Positions 59,846-64,000 of a stretch of DNA of 64,000 nt are shown one piece after another. Under the pieces are notes generated by a model that did no database searches, was not told where the DNA came from, and saw only the letters and a list, made by a program, of their open reading frames with translations. The translations under genes and the position numbers were made by a program. The first letter of the stretch is position 1. Every line of letters starts with the position of its first letter. Where the stretch lies: assembly GCA_933228675.1 (NCBI GenBank), contig OW121743.1, positions 18,745,151 to 18,809,150 on the forward strand, read 5' to 3'. Origin of the DNA: Stomorhina lunata. Taxonomy: Eukaryota; Arthropoda; Insecta; Diptera; Rhiniidae.

Positions 59846-59890
59846 ATTGAGGCCCTATGCTCCACTGGGAGTCAAGGATAACAGAAGGAA
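59846..59890 (+). mobile_element. Fragment of a dispersed mobile-element peptide
   Basis: Reads LRPYAPLGVKDNRRK in one plus-strand frame, nearly the same as RPYVPLGVKDNRRK at 23.7 kb (minus strand). The short flanking ORF (59,857-60,051) is in another frame and is not supported. Confidence 0.55.
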
Positions 59891-60329
59891 GAGCTGAAAT
59901 TTGGGTTCTGAATTCTGAGCATCTACACCTAACTAGAGCGTCACTTAAGGCTTTCAAAGTAGAACAACTCGAACTCACGAAGACCTCAAAATATTTCAAA
60001 GTTGTTATATCCCATCAGATACAAAGCTTCTCACTAGTTGAAGGCCGATGATGATAATTTTTAAGCCACAATTATCAACTAATCCTCCTGAAGAGATCGC
60101 CTCAGCAACCATCGAAACGCATCGAGGAAAGGTTTCCCCACCAACATTTTTTGGTTTTATCAAAAAACTATTTATTATAATAATAAATAATTGTAATAAA
60201 TTGGGATCTTAGTGCAATACACTACAGTAAAACTTTTTAATAATCTTGTTTACGTTTGAATCAACTTTGCAACTCAAAAGATAAAATATTTAACTCGTGC
60301 TTGAAATCGACGCTTTAGTCTGTAATACA
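59891..60329. other. Unassigned DNA before the RTE-derived array
   Basis: Probably further mobile-element remnant. No motif recognised. Confidence 0.35.
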
Positions 60330-62010
60330 ACAGTTAAAGATTCAGAAGAAGGTCTTACTAGTCAATAAGGCTGCAGTTAATGAATTGGATATGTCCTGTG
60401 AAATCAGACTCTGATAGACCTTCCTATACCTGGAGAAGGTAATTAGAAAAGGAAGATTCGGCATACAGGATATCTTGAAGCCAACCACACATAGACGTCA
60501 AAGTATTTGTTATGGTCAAAGGATTGGATATGTTCTGGAAAACTACAGTACCAAAGCAGTGTTAGAATGGAAGCCACAGGAAAGACGAGGAAGTGATAGA
60601 CCCTTCTATCTATGGAGAAGGTAAGTTGAAGAGGGAGATTAGCACTCAACATAATTTGGAGTTATCTAAAGTTATTAGCTACTGATGAAGGTTAGTTGAA
60701 CGTATTTGTTATGGTCTTATACTTGATGGACCAAACAGTCAAGGGATTGGATATGTTCTGTGAAAACCAGAGGAATACATCACCAAGACAGCGATATAAT
60801 GGAAGTCACAAGGAAGAGGAGAAATTGATAGACCCTCCCATCCTTGGAGTCATCTAAAGTCATTAGCAACATATAGACGTCAATTCAAAGTATTTTTTTA
60901 TGGTCTTCACCTTGATAGACAGCAAATGGATTAGACATGCTCTGTGAAAACATCACCAAAGCGATAGAATGGAAGCCACAGGTAAGACGAGGAAGTGATA
61001 TCCCCTCCTATCCATGGAGGAGGAAAGGTGAAGGAAGAGGTTAGCAATCAGGATATCTTGGAGTCATCTAAAGTCATTAGCAACAGATAGACGTCAATTC
61101 AAAGTATTTGTTATGATCTTCACCTTGATGGACTGAACAGCCAATGAATTGAATATGTTCGGCGAAAACCGAAGGACTACATTACCAAAGCAGTGTTAGA
61201 ATGGAATCTACAGGGAAGGCGAGGAAGTGATAGACCCTCTCATCCATTGAGGAGGTAAGTTGAAGAGGGAGATTAGCATTTAGGATATCTTGGAGTAATC
61301 TAAAGTCATTAGCAACTGATAGACGCCAATTGAACGTTTTTTTATGGTCTTATCCTTGATGGACCGAACAGCCAATGCATTGGATATGTTCAGCGAAAGC
61401 CGGAGGAATACATTAATAAATTAGCGATATAATCGAAGCCACAGGAAAGGCGAGGAAGTGATAGACCCATCCACACCAGAAGGAGGTAAGGTGAAGAGGT
61501 AGATTAGCACTCAGAATATCTTAGAGTCATCTAAAGTCATTAGCAACTGATAGATGACAATTGAACGAATTTGCGATGGTCCTATCAATAATGGACCAAA
61601 CAGCCAATGGATCACCAAAACAGCGATATAATCGAAGTCACAGGGGAAACAAGGAAGTGATAGACCCGCCCACACCTAGAGGAGGTAAGATGAGGAGGCA
61701 GATTAGCACTCAGGATACCTTGGAGTCATCTTAAGTCATTAGCAACTGATAGACGTCAATTTAACGAATTTGCTATGGTCCTATCAAAAATGGACTTCCA
61801 TTGGCAGAATGGATATGTTCTGTGAAAACCGGAGGACTACATCACCCAAAACAGCTATTAAATGGCAGCCACAGGAAGGCGAGGAAGTGATAGATCTCTA
61901 ATACCTGGAGGAGGTAAGTAGAAAAGAAAGATTCAACTCTTAGGATATTTTGGGGCCATCTAAAGTCATTATTCAATTAAACGAATTTGTTATTATCTTA
62001 TCCTTGATGG
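60330..62010 (+). repeat. Tandem array of RTE-like ORF2 3' ends (~232-bp units)
   Basis: Seven to eight tandem units, each derived from the C-terminal end of an RTE-like LINE ORF2. One unit reads TKAVLEWKPQERRGSDRPFY then LWRR (60,550-60,620). The ITKAALxWxPQGxRxRGRPxxxWRR pattern is the usual end of such ORFs. It is followed in other frames by SWSHLKSLATDRRQFKVF. The GAGGAAGTGATAGACCC mark lies near 60,587, 60,820, 60,989, 61,221, 61,453, 61,651 and 61,881: mostly about 232 bp apart, shorter where units are deleted. Frames are broken by stops and indels, so nothing is expressed. Confidence 0.88.
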
Positions 62011-62099
62011 ATCGAATATGTATAAGAATAGGTTAGTGTGGACCTCTGGTTATCAGACTCACTAACTATAAATTATATTTTGATACTACGAATGAAAGC

Positions 62100-62400
62100 A
62101 AAAAGAATAGCACAGAGTTTTTCCCTTTAAACCATTCGAATTACTTTCCAAAACCCTCCCACAAGTCTCCCAATATGAATGTGAGCCAAACCGCCAAGGT
62201 CTCCAAAGAAATATGAGCTTATATTTAGACCCCTTCTGTATGCCAGTGCATGGTAAGTGCAGAAAAGATGTTTTATGGAATCTTCCTCATCCTCTTTCCT
62301 ACAACTTTTGCAAAAATCTCTTCTCGCAACCTTCAGCCTAACTAAGCGCCTTCTATTTAGACAGTTATCCAAGTGACGGTAATATGTGGGAACGTTTCCT
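62100..62400 (-). pseudogene. I/Jockey-like LINE C-terminal fragment (minus strand)
   Basis: Reads RRDFCKSCRKEDEEDSIKHL then FCTYHALAYRRG on the minus strand. The C-x-x-C...E-E-D...HL-C...C/H-ALA-R pattern is the cysteine/histidine motif after RNase H in I- and Jockey-type LINEs. It runs opposite to the fragment at 62,500-63,160, so two separate insertions meet here. Confidence 0.7.
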
Positions 62401-62479
62401 ATCTAAACGAATTCATCAGTCTCGAATGAAATTTGTTTTAGGCTTCCTGATCTATGTAGTATTCTTCGAGCCGAGATAA

Positions 62480-63160
62480 CGCCCATATACAAAGCAGAAT
62501 ATACGACAGGGATTTTCGCTTGTGTATCGGCAGCCTGACTGCCATAAAATACCTATCTAATGTCCACACGACATCTGTTCTTACTCGCGAATGCCGAGCA
62601 TCTATTAACGAGATGGCGAGACATTGCATTCTGGGTACAACAACATTCCTGATAACTGCACTGCGGAAAAACTTGATTAATCCGGTGCTCTCCCGAGTCA
62701 GGAAAATATCGACCAATTTACGGGCTTACCGTTATCCGCCTGCAAATCAGAAATTAGGCAATCTCTGTATGGGTCAGCCCAGAACACTTGGTTCACTGAA
62801 ACCAATATTATAACAATTAACGTTCTAAATGCTCTCTACCTCGCCACCGACTCCGCAACCTAATCTCAACCTTAACAGGACACTGAGGTCTTTGGGTTGC
62901 ATGTCAGAAGACTTAATCTTTAACACTATGACAACTGTTGCAGTTATCACAACATCGAAGAGGAGGAAATTGTAGATCATCTTCTCTGCCACTGTCCCGC
63001 TATCTCAATTTTGAGGGCTCTTTATCTGGGGGCGCTTTTCTGCATGATTTATCCGATGTAGCGAGTAAATGACTCATTTATTGAGACTACAGGCTGGCTT
63101 GGATAAGCCTCTCATCGATGGTCTGGAATTAATTACTCTATGTTTTTCTTTTTCCAGTTT
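62480..63160 (+). pseudogene. I-like LINE RNase H and C-terminal fragment (plus strand)
   Basis: At 62,535-62,620 the plus strand reads TAIKYLSNVHTTSVLTRECR then ASINEMA, the middle of an RNase H domain. At 62,935-63,050 it reads CCSYHNIEEEEIVDHLLCHC then PAISILRA, the Cys/His motif that normally follows it. In between are stop codons and frame changes with recognisable SLYGSAQNTW. The copy is dead. Whether it belongs to the same family as the minus-strand fragments at 24-25 kb and 62.1-62.4 kb cannot be settled by eye. Confidence 0.75.
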
Positions 63161-63700
63161 ATCCCTTGCCGGTACCACAAATGGACCGTTTCTACGACGC
63201 CGACTTATCATCGGCTGCCTGATAAACCTAATGAGGAACATCTAAATTTGTTTCTTCCATCACGCCATCCTGAAGTAAAAGGACTTACGTTGGCGATAAT
63301 AGAACATATTCTATAGGTTCCTTACCTTATACTAAGTCTAAGTCCCCGTTTGAGACTCAGATTTCTTTGTTTTAACGGAGTCTAAACTGTCTGATATTGA
63401 AATTTTGCTAATTAATTCTCAGACCTTCAATAAATCTTATTTCAATAACTACCCAGTAAAACTTTTCATTACCAAATAATGAGTTAAACAGTTAAACTAT
63501 TGAACACGAACTACTTACTCATTCGCTGTTTAAGTCATTACATTAACATGGGGATGTCATTGGAGGCAAGTACTTACCAATTGCAGAAAAGTAATGACTT
63601 GGGTAAGCAATTTGAAAGCAACAACAACAATAGCAACAACTTTTTTGTTGTTGTTTTATTAAAAACATATATTTTTAAACGAAATACAAAATTTTTTTTA
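63161..63700. other. AT-rich DNA, nothing recognised
   Basis: No supported gene. A CAACAACAACAATAGCAACA tract lies near 63,620. It abuts the tRNA-derived sequence and could be part of that element's tail. Confidence 0.45.
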
Positions 63701-63701
63701 T

Positions 63702-63770
63702 GATCCCATGGGGGCTTGAACCCAGACCCTCCGACTGCTAGGCAGAGACTCTTCCACTGAGCTACTTCAT
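63702..63770 (-). mobile_element. tRNA-derived sequence (SINE head or tRNA pseudogene)
   Basis: The minus strand reads AGTAGCTCAGTGGAAGAG (box A-like D arm), CTCTGCCTAGCAGTCGGAG with AGC at the anticodon position, and GGGTTCAAGCCCCC (box B and T loop). The acceptor ends do not pair and the anticodon stem is imperfect, so a working tRNA-Ala is unlikely. An A-rich tail follows. Shares layout and the TGCTAGGCAG 10-mer with 37,400-37,514. Confidence 0.6.
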
Positions 63771-64000
63771 ATATTGAAAACTTAGCAGCTTATAATTGAT
63801 ATAAACAATTTTTATTTTTAGATCCAAAATCATGTGAAAACAACTTTGTTTTTCCCTGCTTTTTTTTTGCTTTGTTGTAATTTTTGGAAAAATATTTTTA
63901 TACGATTTTTTGTAATTATTTTAAAGCTTTTTTAAAATTATTTTAAAACTTAAACAATTTAAATCTTCTTTTTTGTATAAGTTTTTACATAAGATTGACT

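Noticed and set aside
63702..63770. Functional tRNA-Ala gene
   Set aside because: Box A and box B match, but the acceptor stem does not pair and the anticodon stem is imperfect.

Overview
This is eukaryotic nuclear DNA, most likely from a higher fly (Brachycera, perhaps a calyptrate fly). The grounds are the very AT-rich background, GT-AG introns, and a mixture of mobile elements common in Diptera: RTE-like and I/Jockey-like LINE remnants, a mariner/Tc1-superfamily element, Transib-, piggyBac- and Helitron-type ends, and tRNA-derived sequences. The species cannot be fixed from the sequence. There is no prokaryotic gene organisation and no CRISPR array.

Only one host gene is convincing. It is on the minus strand. 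Four exons can be joined with compatible phases: 27810-27983, 22111-22411, 21375-21692 and a 6.8-kb terminal exon at 11895-18715. Together they give 2537 residues of a largely disordered, Ser/Asn/Lys-rich protein with an RVxF-like site, a proline-rich stretch and internal repeats. The splice acceptor before 27983 means the 5' part lies to the right. If it lies beyond this window, nearly everything from 28 kb to 64 kb is one giant intron.

Layout. 1-4.2 kb: a broken RTE reverse transcriptase and AT-rich DNA. 4.2-11.1 kb: a 3448-bp segment present twice in tandem and apparently identical. 11.2-28 kb: the gene, with introns holding LINE pieces, a MITE and direct duplications. 26.8-31 kb: a 31-bp palindromic satellite in two opposite-facing blocks that flank the 27810-27983 exon. 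31-35.7 kb: further tandem repeats, a Helitron 3' end, a 1-kb palindromic minisatellite, paired hairpins and a MITE. 35.85-37.06 kb: a dead mariner-like element. 37.65-39.03 kb: a Transib-type non-autonomous transposon. 39.2-39.56 kb: a piggyBac-type MITE.

42.3-52.2 kb holds three large blocks of a 12-bp satellite, the middle one inverted. 53.5-56.1 kb holds a 23-bp satellite joined directly to a 33-bp satellite. 57-58.9 kb holds a repeat of about 190 bp. 60.3-62.0 kb is a tandem array of about 232-bp units made from the 3' end of an RTE-like ORF. 62-63.2 kb holds I-like LINE remnants, and the window ends with a tRNA-derived sequence.

The long ORFs inside the satellites (VYVL, SLCL and HRLR repeats and similar) are open only because the repeat unit is a multiple of 3 or lacks stops in that frame. 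They are not genes. I found no new enzymatic or defence system. The unusual content is the density and arrangement of satellites and the structurally recognisable transposon ends.
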